Shown here: piece after piece, positions 1-6,604 of the stretch
How positions within the stretch are numbered: position 1 is the first letter of the stretch
Layout of the letters: each line of letters begins with the position of its first letter
Source of the DNA: Cyanobacteria bacterium RUI128
GTDB taxonomy: Bacteria > Cyanobacteriota > Vampirovibrionia > Gastranaerophilales > Gastranaerophilaceae
NCBI GenBank assembly: GCA_024695725.1
Contig: JAILHQ010000118.1
Coordinates: 1-7,250, forward strand
Reading direction: 5' to 3'
Length of the DNA stretch: 7,250 nucleotides
Notes under the pieces: model-generated
The model's database searches: none
What the model was told of the DNA's origin: nothing
What the model saw: the letters and a program-made list of their open reading frames with translations, nothing else
Translations under genes and position numbers: made by a program

Positions 1-1157
1 ACAACATTTACGTTTATATTGTTGTTTATGAAATCTCCTGTAACATTATTAATTACAACATCACCGCCGGTATAAACACTATTATGAATTGCACCGCCTG
101 ATACAAACAAATCAACATCATCTGAATTTGTAGTATTTATATTGACATCTAAACTGTTATTTATAAAATCTCCGGTTATAGAGCCAATGGTACCGTTATT
201 ACCGATTGCACCATATAATTCTTCTTCGGTATTATTAAATTTTGTTATAGTAACATTGCCGCGGTTGCCTACAAAATCACCAATGATAATACCGATTGAA
301 CCGCTATTATCAATAGCACTGCCTGCGTTTGCGCTGTTGCTGATGAAATCACCTGTAAGACTATTAATTGTACTAGAGTTATAAATAGCACCACCTTTGG
401 CTTCACCTGAATTTACTGTTACGCTGTTATTTACGAAGTCACCGATGATATTTTCTATGGTTGATGTATTATAAATTGCACCGCCATAGGCAAAAGCCTG
501 AGCATTAGCACCTGTTGATTCAGCGGATACTTTGATATAGTTATTTATAAAATTACCTGTGAGGTCTGTAATCCCTGAGCTATCATTATAAATAGCACCA
601 CCATAACCCGATGCTTGAGCGTCAGCACCTGTTGATGCGGCAGATACCACAACATAGTTATTTACGAAATCTCCATCTAAAGTTTGTATGGTACTATACA
701 TATCAGCGATTGCACCACCGTATCCGTTTGCAGATACGTCACTTGCTGATGTGGCAGAAACATTAACGTAGTTATTTATAAAGTCGCTTTCTATGTAGTT
801 AATATAGGAACTTTCATTATATAAGGCCCCGCCATAGCCGTTAACTTCATCAGTCGGAGATGAGGCATTTATAGTTATGTAGTTATTTAAAAAGTCACCG
901 TTTAAGCTGTTAATTTCAGTTAAATGTAAATTAGCAACGGCACCACCGTGGCCGTTTTTACCGGTATTACTAATAATATGGTTTCCGACAAAATAACCTA
1001 TTATATCACCAATTGTAACCGCTTCTTCTTCTGCGGGTGTCCCGTTATAAATTGCACCGCCATAAACATCTTTATCAGTACCGCTAATATAATTCTCAAT
1101 AAAGTTTGATTTTATATCACCTTTATCACCGCTTGTCGTGAAGTTTATGGCACCGCC
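1..1157 (-). repeat. Beta-helix repeat block C, at least 11 GGAI/FxxN units (from residue 1512)
   Basis: At least eleven units continue past the left edge. Units 3-6 are longer than those of block B, about 38-39 residues, because a Ser/Ala/Thr-rich insertion (pattern NNYxxVSAxSTGADAQAxxYGGA) separates FxNN from the next GGAI. Units 7-9 return to the short form, for example GGAIYNSSTINSLTGDFISNSA. Block C therefore mixes two repeat lengths on one scaffold. The regular F(I/V)NNY spacing fits solenoid coils with extended loops. Confidence 0.85.
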
Positions 1158-4100
1158 GTTTACATTTTCTGCATTTGCATCAATAAAACTTACTCCGCTA
1201 TAACCGTCGGTCGGATTGACAAGTCTTGTATCTTTTACGCTTGCACTGTTATAATTTGCTTCGATATCAAAGTCAGCTGATGTGCCGACAGCCATAATTT
1301 TGTTTCCGTGTCCGTCATCAACCCATTTATAATATTTTTTTGTATTACCTGTACCCTCTGTTAATTCACCGTTATCACGGATATAAGTGTAAGTGTAATA
1401 ACGAGTTTCCGGTGTATTGTCAACCGTTGTACCGTCAACCGTTGTGTGTGGCATTTCAACCTTAATAGTACCCGTTCCGACACCTTCCGAACCATCAAAA
1501 TCAAAAGGTACAACACCGGTTGCAGTGAGGTCACGTTTCCAACGAAGGCTTGCTGATGAGCGTAATTGTGAATTACGCAATTCCATATTTTTATAAACGA
1601 CAGAGCCATCGTTTGCAATTCTCATATAATTGTAATCAGATGCTGTTCCGTCACTTTCTGAGTATACACTCGGATTTGTTACCGTACCCGCATTATACAA
1701 ACGGTCAAGGGTAGTGTCGCCTAAGACTATACCTCCGTCAATTCTGTTAAATATCAAATCACCGTTTGTTTTATCCCAAGAAACATCATATTCACTGAAT
1801 GTTGGCGATATAACTCTGACAGCTTTCCCGATAGTATAAGTATTCTTGAGGGATGAATTATCCGTCATATGAATAATTGTTTCGCCATCTTTATCTGTCA
1901 AAAGGTTAATCGCTTTGAACAGCAATTTGCCGCTGCCTGTCAAAGATGAAACAGTGAAAGTGTCGGCACTTTGTTCGTTTAAATTAGCATCAATAGCAAT
2001 TTTGATAGTACTATTTAATTTCGTTGTGCCGAGAGCATTTTCATCAACGTGATTATTTATGCTATCTATGATGCCGCCATTTATATCATTTGTGAATGCG
2101 GTTAAATTAAGTTTACCGTACGATGTACTGGAATCAGATTGAACTGCGGAACCAAGTGTAATCTCGGCACCGTTGTAGATGTTCATTGAATTGCCGGATA
2201 TTGTGTTATTGAAGATGTATTTTCCGCCTGTATTGCTTGTGTCGTAAGATGCCGTAGTGTTATTGTATATTCCACGATTGACGTGTAATATGCCGCTGGC
2301 ACCTTCAATAGTACCGTTAAATGTGATTGAGTGTTGTTTAGTTTTGGCATCAATCGGGTCAAAATATGTTTCGGCATTAAGGCCTATTGTACCGGCTTTA
2401 TTATAAATATCATTATATGTACTACCTGCTTTGTTATCCGAGAATAAGATGTCACCGAAGGTATCAGCAATCAATTCAAGGGATGCCTTATTGGTGTCGT
2501 TATAAATCGCACCGCCTTGATTTGCTCTATTAGCGGTAAAATTTGCCGATACTCTGTTTATTTTACCCAAATTATAGATAGCACCACCGTTGGCACTTGC
2601 GGTATTGTTTGTAAAGTTCCCCCATACGCCCTCTATGATACTAACTTTATCATTGGTGGCATTTTGAATGGCACCTCCATTACCGCTTGTTGCACTATTG
2701 CCGATAAAGTCACCATATACCGTGCCTATTCTTAATCCTGAGCCTTGGGTAATTATTGCACCGCCTCTTTGTGCCGAATTGCCGATAAAGTCACCTGTAA
2801 TAGAACCTATATAACCACCGTCTACACGGACAGCACCACCGCCGTCAGTACCGCCGGTTTTGTTGCCGATAAAGTCACCAATAACGGTACCTAATTCTCC
2901 GTTCATATCAATAGCACCACCGCCTTTGCTAGAGTAATTGGCTATGAAATCACCTAAGACAATAGCTATTGTTGCTAATTTTGGAGAACCGTCACTAGGG
3001 TAGACTTTGTTAGATATTGCACCGCCCCAACCATCACCGTTAGTACCGGCTCTGTTGCCGATAAATTTACCCTGTATTAAGCCAATAGTACCGTTAGCAT
3101 TTCTTAGCACGCCGCCTGATTTTGAAGAGGAATTTCCTATAAAATCACCCAGTATAGCTGTAATATCTCCGCTTTTATTGTTTAAAATGGCTCCACCTTC
3201 GAATCCGGTATTATTTATAAATGTTCCGGATATGTAGCCTAATGTACTGTTTTCTGCATTATGTATAGCACCGCCACCATAAAATTTATCCTTCGCTGAT
3301 GTGCCTGTTGATGATTGATTTCCGATAAAATCAGCATTGATGCTATAGTGCTCGTTGGTATTGTTATATATCGCGCCGCCATTGGTAGCATCAGGCAGTT
3401 TGTAGAAATACTGATTTGTAATATAACTGGTTAAAGCAGAGACTCTTCCGTCTGCTTTTGTGTAATCAGAAGGAACCGTATATTCATATTTATAATATTT
3501 TGTTTCTGTGGTGTTATTATGCGGCATATAAAAGCGAATCATACCGTTAACACTTTTCAGTTTCAGTGCATCTCCTTCTCCTTCGGTCACATACTCTGGA
3601 TTACTTGCACAAGGAACATTACCATCAGGCCATGTGTAGGTGTCTGCCGTTGCCTTATTAGACGGTGTCCAAACTGTTGTGTTAATTGCGTTCATGAATT
3701 TTTCACGCAAAGATATATTATAGTAATTATCTGATGTGCCGTTTGCTTCATAATAATTGTAATTGCTTGAATCAGTCAGAGCATCTTCCCAAACTGATTT
3801 TGGTAAAAATGTTTTACTATATGTATAATACTTGCCGTCTTTTTCAAATATATAGTTATCATCCTCGTCAACTTCCTTAATAGCCATAGAACCTGTTGCC
3901 GCCAGGTCAATAATGGCATTATTCAATTCGTCTGTTGATTCGTCAGGTTTGAAATAGTAAACTTTTCCGTTAAGAACTACAATATAATAGCCTTCCTGCG
4001 GTTCATCTACAATGTCTGCACTATGATATTGTGCGTGTTCCCAATTCTCAAGTGCAAGATACTCAGAGCTTGTTTTATAAACTTTGTCCACAGTACCGCC

Positions 4101-5690
4101 GTTTGGTATAAATTCTTTAGCATTAAATATCAAATCACCGCTTAATAAATCATAATCTAAGGTATCAACAATATAATCTACTCCGGTTGCGTATGTGATA
4201 TTATCCATAATATCATGTGTCAGAGCTGTTGCAAATCTGAAAGAATTTCTTGAAAAGTTTATTCTCATTTCAGGGGAGTTACCTTGAGCATCCTTAGCCC
4301 CTGCTATCAAGTTTATTGCTCCGATTAATATGTTACCTGACTCAGCTGTTGTTGAATCCGCAGTAAAATTATCAATAGCAATATTGACCAAATCAACGTC
4401 AAGTAAATGGTTTACGGAAGCATCTTGCGTAACTGCCCCAAAGTGGTGTGTATCAATGTGGTCGTTCCTCAAATCGAGTATAACCGTACCCCCGACAGGA
4501 TGAAATTCTGTCAGAGCAAGAACACCGTAGGTCGTACTGCCGTCTGCTTGTTCTTTTTTTCCGAGTTTGAGGTGAGCACTGTTACGCATTTCCAACTTGC
4601 CGCCAAGAATACTGTTAAATTCGTAAACCCCGCCCTTGACATCTGAATCGTTGTTTAAGACTAATTTACCGTTCTCTCCGATAACTGCACCGTCAAATGT
4701 TATTTTGCGTTGGATTGTTTCTTCATCTTCAACATAAGTGCCTGCGTTTAAATTTATTGTACCTTGGTTATAGACATCATTGTATTTTTTTATATCTCCG
4801 TTTTGAACACTGTTGTTAGAAAATAAAACATCAGCATCAGCGGCATTGATACTCATAGTGCCGGTGTTCCAAATTGCAGCCCCTTCTACCGTACCGGAGG
4901 TTGCCGTAGAATTAATCGTATTGTTCAAATATGTGCCGGTCAGGCTACTGATTGTTCCTTCGTTGTATATTAAACCGGAATAACCTCCAGACAGATTAAG
5001 AATATTCCCTGTGGCTTCTGCTATAAGCTTTTCGATAGTACCTTTATTGTTTATAAATTGACCGAGCAAATTACTATCATCGTGACCATTAAATGTACCG
5101 TTAATTTCTTCAACAGTGGCACCGCTTTCAACCACCTGTCTTCCAATCGGTGAAGCCGCAAAACCCGTAGGTGTTCCGGCTATCTTTGTATTTTTTGTTG
5201 ACAACCGAAGTAATCCGGCAGATTGTTTTTCTGACGTAAATTTAGGGTTTACGCTCAGAGTATTGGAGATGAAACTTCTGTTCCCGTTAATTGAGCCGAT
5301 TCCTTTTGGCAAGAACTTTCGATGTTTGTTTTGCTCCTGCAAAATCTGAGTTTCAACGTCACTGCCGCTTGTAATATTTGCAAAACTATTTATGGCTTCT
5401 GCTCGACTGTCGTTGCCCATTGTTCCTGCGCCAATAGTCAAGGCAAGTGCTGCCGCAATATTCATTATCTTTTGAATAATTTTTCGCTTTTTGGTTCTTT
5501 GCAATATATTACGTGCGGGTTTTGGGGTATTTTTTTCTTGGGGTAAATCAGAACAAGACACACCAACAGTATCCTTATTGTTAAGGATATCCTCAGTAAT
5601 ATTGTTTGGGATATATGTCTCTGTCTGTCCTCTGTTCATACTAATTAGCAAATTCTCTTTATCTTTATATTCTTCCGCGGATAGAAACAT
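1..5690 (-). CDS. Giant Pmp-like repeat surface protein, probable autotransporter passenger (3' end outside window)
   Basis: An open frame of 1,896 codons runs from ATG at 5690 to the left edge with no stop or frameshift. Seen: a long charged N-terminus, KKRK at residues 67-70, a hydrophobic stretch at about 72-91 and an A-x-A site ending at residue 99. Many repeats follow, each pairing GGAI(Y/H)N with an I-x-x-I/L-x-GDF(I/V)xN segment, in three blocks separated by spacer domains and Tyr-rich linkers. GGA[ILV] plus FxxN is the signature of chlamydial Pmp autotransporters (Chlam_PMP repeats), which fold as right-handed beta-helices and act as adhesins. A surface adhesin is therefore inferred. 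No barrel or anchor is visible because the C-terminus is missing. ATG 5690 is preferred because AGAGGA lies 11 bases upstream. The in-frame ATG at 5639 has only a weak AGAG about 15 bases away. The gene is monocistronic at its 5' side with its own promoter. The substrate or receptor is unknown. Confidence 0.88.
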   Translation of the reverse strand, partial: MFLSAEEYKDKENLLISMNRGQTETYIPNNITEDILNNKDTVGVSCSDLPQEKNTPKPARNILQRTKKRKIIQKIMNIAAALALTIGAGTMGNDSRAEAINSFANITSGSDVETQILQEQNKHRKFLPKGIGSINGNRSFISNTLSVNPKFTSEKQSAGLLRLSTKNTKIAGTPTGFAASPIGRQVVESGATVEEINGTFNGHDDSNLLGQFINNKGTIEKLIAEATGNILNLSGGYSGLIYNEGTISSLTGTYLNNTINSTATSGTVEGAAIWNTGTMSINAADADVLFSNNSVQNGDIKKYNDVYNQGTINLNAGTYVEDEETIQRKITFDGAVIGENGKLVLNNDSDVKGGVYEFNSILGGKLEMRNSAHLKLGKKEQADGSTTYGVLALTEFHPVGGTVILDLRNDHIDTHHFGAVTQDASVNHLLDVDLVNIAIDNFTADSTTAESGNILIGAINLIAGAKDAQGNSPEMRINFSRNSFRFATALTHDIMDNITYATGVDYIVDTLDYDLLSGDLIFNAKEFIPNGGTVDKVYKTSSEYLALENWEHAQYHSADIVDEPQEGYYIVVLNGKVYYFKPDESTDELNNAIIDLAATGSMAIKEVDEDDNYIFEKDGKYYTYSKTFLPKSVWEDALTDSSNYNYYEANGTSDNYYNISLREKFMNAINTTVWTPSNKATADTYTWPDGNVPCASNPEYVTEGEGDALKLKSVNGMIRFYMPHNNTTETKYYKYEYTVPSDYTKADGRVSALTSYITNQYFYKLPDATNGGAIYNNTNEHYSINADFIGNQSSTGTSAKDKFYGGGAIHNAENSTLGYISGTFINNTGFEGGAILNNKSGDITAILGDFIGNSSSKSGGVLRNANGTIGLIQGKFIGNRAGTNGDGWGGAISNKVYPSDGSPKLATIAIVLGDFIANYSSKGGGAIDMNGELGTVIGDFIGNKTGGTDGGGAVRVDGGYIGSITGDFIGNSAQRGGAIITQGSGLRIGTVYGDFIGNSATSGNGGAIQNATNDKVSIIEGVWGNFTNNTASANGGAIYNLGKINRVSANFTANRANQGGAIYNDTNKASLELIADTFGDILFSDNKAGSTYNDIYNKAGTIGLNAETYFDPIDAKTKQHSITFNGTIEGASGILHVNRGIYNNTTASYDTSNTGGKYIFNNTISGNSMNIYNGAEITLGSAVQSDSSTSYGKLNLTAFTNDINGGIIDSINNHVDENALGTTKLNSTIKIAIDANLNEQSADTFTVSSLTGSGKLLFKAINLLTDKDGETIIHMTDNSSLKNTYTIGKAVRVISPTFSEYDVSWDKTNGDLIFNRIDGGIVLGDTTLDRLYNAGTVTNPSVYSESDGTASDYNYMRIANDGSVVYKNMELRNSQLRSSASLRWKRDLTATGVVPFDFDGSEGVGTGTIKVEMPHTTVDGTTVDNTPETRYYTYTYIRDNGELTEGTGNTKKYYKWVDDGHGNKIMAVGTSADFDIEANYNSASVKDTRLVNPTDGYSGVSFIDANAENVNGGAINFTTSGDKGDIKSNFIENYISGTDKDVYGGAIYNGTPAEEEAVTIGDIIGYFVGNHIISNTGKNGHGGAVANLHLTEINSLNGDFLNNYITINASSPTDEVNGYGGALYNESSYINYIESDFINNYVNVSATSASDVSANGYGGAIADMYSTIQTLDGDFVNNYVVVSAASTGADAQASGYGGAIYNDSSGITDLTGNFINNYIKVSAESTGANAQAFAYGGAIYNTSTIENIIGDFVNNSVTVNSGEAKGGAIYNSSTINSLTGDFISNSANAGSAIDNSGSIGIIIGDFVGNRGNVTITKFNNTEEELYGAIGNNGTIGSITGDFINNSLDVNINTTNSDDVDLFVSGGAIHNSVYTGGDVVINNVTGDFINNNINVNV
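1158..1742 (-). other. Tyr-rich linker II of the giant protein (residues 1317-1511)
   Basis: This segment connects the second spacer domain to block C. It contains SDYNYMRIANDGS, ELRNSQLRSSASLRWKRDL, VEMPHTTVDGTTVDNTPETR, YYTYTYIRDNGEL and KKYYKWVDDGHGNKIM. The MPH...ETRYYTYTY segment is related to MPH...ETKYYKYEY in linker I. An internal TTVDGTTVDNT shows a small local Thr-Val-Asp duplication. It is shorter than linker I (195 against 246 residues). Confidence 0.55.
1743..2432 (-). other. Spacer domain, second copy (residues 1087-1316)
   Basis: A 230-residue segment matching the first copy motif by motif: YNDIYNKAGTIGLNAETY, ITFNGTIEGASGIL, GGKYIFNN, MNIYNGAEITLG, YGKLNLTAF, a central KIAID strand, GSGKLLFKAINLL, and the ending WDKTNGDLIFNR. 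Its length is almost identical to the first copy (231 residues), and its YND(I/V)YN motif lies 789 residues after the first. Sequence similarity is moderate, so the duplication is not recent. Function not recognised. Confidence 0.6.
2433..3380 (-). repeat. Beta-helix repeat block B, 11 GGAI/FxxN units (residues 771-1086)
   Basis: Eleven consecutive units of mostly 22-29 residues follow GGAIxN ... I-x-x-I-x-GDFIGN-(S/N/K)-(A/S). The best units are GGAV-RVDGGYIGSITGDFIGNSA and GGAI-ITQGSGLRIGTVYGDFIGNSA. The last unit passes into ADTFGDILFSDNK, which opens the second spacer domain, just as LFSNN opens the first. At DNA level a 17-base stretch (ttgccgataaagtcacc on the plus strand) is exactly repeated at 2698, 2779 and 2863, spaced 81 and 84 bases. 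This indicates fairly recent in-frame duplication of units. Confidence 0.85.
3381..4118 (-). other. Tyr-rich linker I of the giant protein (residues 525-770)
   Basis: This segment lacks GGAI repeats and is rich in Tyr, Asp, Glu and Lys. Examples are GYYIVVLNGKVYYFKP, FEKDGKYYTYSK, YNYYEANGTSDNYYN and MPHNNTTETKYYKYEYT. It also has Trp residues (EYLALENW, KSVWED, TTVWTP) and the only cysteine seen in the mature region, in NVPCASN. The MPH-x-TET(K/R)YYxYxY motif recurs in linker II at 1158-1742, so the linkers are related. It may be a surface-exposed insertion between helix blocks. Its function is unknown. Confidence 0.55.
4119..4811 (-). other. Spacer domain, first copy (residues 294-524)
   Basis: A 231-residue segment between block A and linker I. 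It begins just after LFSNN, then has YNDVYNQGTINLNAGTY, ITFDGAVIGENGKL, GGxYEFN, a K-L-x-MRN-x-A-x-LKLG strand, YGVLAL and VDLVNIAID, and ends DLLSGDLIFNA. The same order of motifs returns in the second copy at 1743-2432, with 230 residues. Strand-like alternation and Gly/Asn turns suggest continued beta-solenoid. I do not recognise a named domain. Confidence 0.6.
4812..5063 (-). repeat. Beta-helix repeat block A (residues 210-293)
   Basis: This is a short, degenerate block of Pmp-type repeats. GQFINN-KGTIEKL is followed by SGLIYN-EGTISSLTGTYLNN, then GAAIWN-TGTMSI and LFSNN. Each unit keeps the (Y/W)N-x-GTI-x-x-L pattern and a closing x-x-x-NN. The first GGAI is reduced to SGLI and the next to GAAI, so this N-terminal block is more diverged than blocks B and C. 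It leads directly into the first spacer domain, as block B leads into the second. Confidence 0.65.
5394..5492 (-). other. Signal peptide core of the giant protein, with an unusually long N-terminal extension
   Basis: Residues 67-99 of the giant protein. A basic stretch (KKRK then IIQK) precedes the hydrophobic core NIAAALALTIGAG, and the segment ends S-R-A-E-A before Ile100, a plausible signal peptidase I site. About 66 mostly polar residues come before the basic stretch, much longer than the usual n-region of a few residues. Long N-terminal extensions are known from many type V secretion proteins (the ESPR), but I do not recognise the ESPR consensus here. Starting at Met18 instead would still leave about 50 residues. 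Confidence 0.7.
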
Positions 5691-5728
5691 CTGTAAAAAT
5701 ATCCTCTGATTTTTACAAGTGTTTCTAT
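5681..5728 (-). promoter_or_regulatory. Start-codon hairpin with the ribosome binding site in its loop
   Basis: Positions 5681-5700 and 5709-5728 form an inverted repeat with 20-base arms and an 8-base loop (5701-5708). On the minus-strand RNA, 18 pairs are Watson-Crick, one is U-G and one is a C-A mismatch. The loop carries AGAGGA, the only good Shine-Dalgarno for the giant gene. The A of its AUG (5690) is the mismatched base, and the U and G of that codon are paired. The predicted transcription start (about 5726) lies at the foot of the stem, so the mRNA would begin with this hairpin. Control of translation or protection of the 5' end is inferred. A DNA operator is the main alternative. Confidence 0.65.
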
Positions 5729-5732
5729 ATAT

Positions 5733-5761
5733 ATTTTAATTTTTTCAGCTAAAAGTTTCAA
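5733..5761 (-). promoter_or_regulatory. Promoter of the giant surface-protein gene
   Basis: A sigma70-type promoter on the minus strand: -35 TTGAAA (5756-5761), 17-base spacer, -10 TAAAAT (5733-5738). Five of six -35 and five of six -10 bases match consensus. Initiation is expected around 5725-5727, giving a leader of about 36 bases if translation starts at 5690. Confidence 0.65.
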
Positions 5762-5770
5762 CTTATTAAG

Positions 5771-5796
5771 AAAAAATACACTGTTTGTATCAGTGT
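5771..5796 (-). terminator. Possible weak terminator upstream of the giant-gene promoter
   Basis: On the minus strand ACACTG and CAGTGT form a 6-bp stem around a 7-base loop. The stem is followed by A and then six T. It would stop read-through transcripts just before the giant-gene promoter. The stem is short, and no gene is seen between it and the tRNA terminator, so it could instead be an operator dyad. Confidence 0.35.
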
Positions 5797-6148
5797 TCTT
5801 ATCGTATATTGCTTGTATTTAAAAGGTTTTGAGGCTTAATAATACTTTATATTTAAATAAACATGGCATCAATAAAGCTTTACAAAACTGTTTTTTTATG
5901 TTAGTTTTTGCCGTAAATAGGCATGCCCATACTGTAAATTTAATTTAATACCCGTTATAAGATTAAATTATCTTTGAGATTGAGATTTTCTGAGGAATTA
6001 TTAATTTTTTGTAAATTTTTCATGTCAGGCATGTTTTGTATGTTACAGTAGTAGCATAAATTTAATACAATTCCTTGTTTTCTGTATCTTAGTTAACCGG
6101 ATTTTGGGAAAACGCATCCAAACTGTCCTGAAAACCTATATGCAGCAA
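5797..6148. other. AT-rich intergenic spacer without a supported gene
   Basis: No open frame here has both a start codon and a ribosome binding site at normal distance. The spacer holds scattered A/T runs and two short palindromes around GGCATGCC and CATG-x5-CATG. It probably separates the tRNA unit from the giant gene. I see no RNA gene or repeat shared with the rest of the window. Confidence 0.5.
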
Positions 6149-6183
6149 TTAAAAAAGACAGGTACAAAACCTGTCTTTTTTAA
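6149..6183 (-). terminator. Terminator of the tRNA-Ile gene
   Basis: A perfect 15-bp inverted repeat (6149-6163 and 6169-6183) surrounds a 5-base loop. The GACAGGT/ACCTGTC core is flanked by A6 and T6, so it can work in both directions. It begins three bases past the tRNA 3' end, as expected for an intrinsic terminator of that transcript. Confidence 0.85.
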
Positions 6184-6185
6184 TC

Positions 6186-6259
<74 letters not shown>

Positions 6260-6283
6260 TCACGTGTGTTCAAATGCTATCGC

Positions 6284-6312
6284 ATTCTAACATAAACAAA
6301 TTCAATTTTCAA
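6284..6312 (-). promoter_or_regulatory. Promoter of tRNA-Ile
   Basis: Minus strand: -35 TTGAAA (6307-6312), 17-base spacer, -10 TAGAAT (6284-6289). Transcription would begin near 6277, about 18 bases before the mature tRNA 5' end. The layout resembles the promoter upstream of the broken copy (6432-6460). Confidence 0.7.
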
Positions 6313-6326
6313 CTTGAGCATTTGAG

Positions 6327-6405
6327 ACCCTTATCAGGCCTCTCGAAAAACGATACTCAATCGTTTTTCTCGGCAGAGTGCTCTAACCACCTGAGCTAGC
6401 AGCCC
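6327..6405 (-). pseudogene. Broken second tRNA-Ile copy interrupted by a hairpin insertion
   Basis: Twenty-nine bases (6380-6408) are identical to the intact tRNA (6234-6262), covering the 5' acceptor strand, the D arm and three upstream bases. A further 12 bases (6327-6338, including the CTGATAA anticodon loop) match 6217-6228. Between them, 41 bases (6339-6379) replace the 5 bases of the intact gene. The insert holds a 10-bp perfect stem (6345-6354 with 6360-6369, 5-base loop). No T arm or 3' acceptor strand follows, so the copy cannot fold as a tRNA and is judged a remnant. Its own promoter lies upstream, and read-through would enter the intact tRNA. A hairpin RNA with a retained role is possible but unsupported. 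Confidence 0.75.
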
Positions 6406-6431
6406 TCATTGCTATTTATCTCGCATGTACA

Positions 6432-6460
6432 AATCTACTATAAACATTTTTGAAAATCAA
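6432..6460 (-). promoter_or_regulatory. Promoter in front of the broken tRNA-Ile copy
   Basis: Minus strand: -35 TTGATT (6455-6460), 17-base spacer, -10 TAGATT (6432-6437). The spacing equals that of the intact tRNA promoter, and both contain TGTTTAT just before the -10. This suggests the promoter was duplicated with the tRNA. It seems intact although its gene is broken. Confidence 0.55.
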
Positions 6461-6503
6461 GTGCTTGTTTTTGTTCTTATAATTAAGCTTAATTATCGCA
6501 AGA

Positions 6504-6539
6504 ATAATAAAAATCGCCTGATATTACTTCAAGCGATTT
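6504..6539 (-). terminator. Terminator of the two-gene operon
   Basis: On the minus strand an 11-bp stem (6529-6539 with 6511-6521, one T-G pair, 7-base loop) is followed by TT-A-TT. The GCGATTT arm merges into a run of five T. It lies about 65 bases after the stop codon of the 75-residue gene, in the right direction to end that operon. Confidence 0.75.
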
Positions 6540-6604
6540 AATTTTAACTATATATAGTTTTAACTATCTCTCCATATCTCGGTAGTCGTCCTCTTAACAG
6601 GGAG

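Noticed and set aside
142..384. Plus-strand open frame of 80 codons, and similar ones at 3007-3237, 4407-4646 and 5116-5349
   Set aside because: They lie antisense to the giant gene, have no good ribosome binding sites, and arise from the regular codon pattern of its repeats.
2433..3380. Regular short DNA repeats considered as a CRISPR array
   Set aside because: Repeats are in one coding frame, diverged, and translate into GGAI/FxxN units. There are no conserved repeats with unique spacers.
5488..5639. Translation start of the giant gene at the internal ATG 5639
   Set aside because: The only purine-rich match is about 15 bases upstream, while ATG 5690 has AGAGGA at 11 bases and fits the promoter position. 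It remains a second choice.
5955..6032. Minus-strand frame of 25 codons beginning MPDMKNLQK in the spacer
   Set aside because: Composition looks protein-like, but no ribosome binding site precedes either ATG and length is within chance for AT-rich DNA.
6546..6559. Perfect 14-base palindrome AACTATATATAGTT
   Set aside because: It is composed almost only of A and T next to the operon terminator. It has no loop for a stable hairpin and no associated site, so chance is the simpler explanation.
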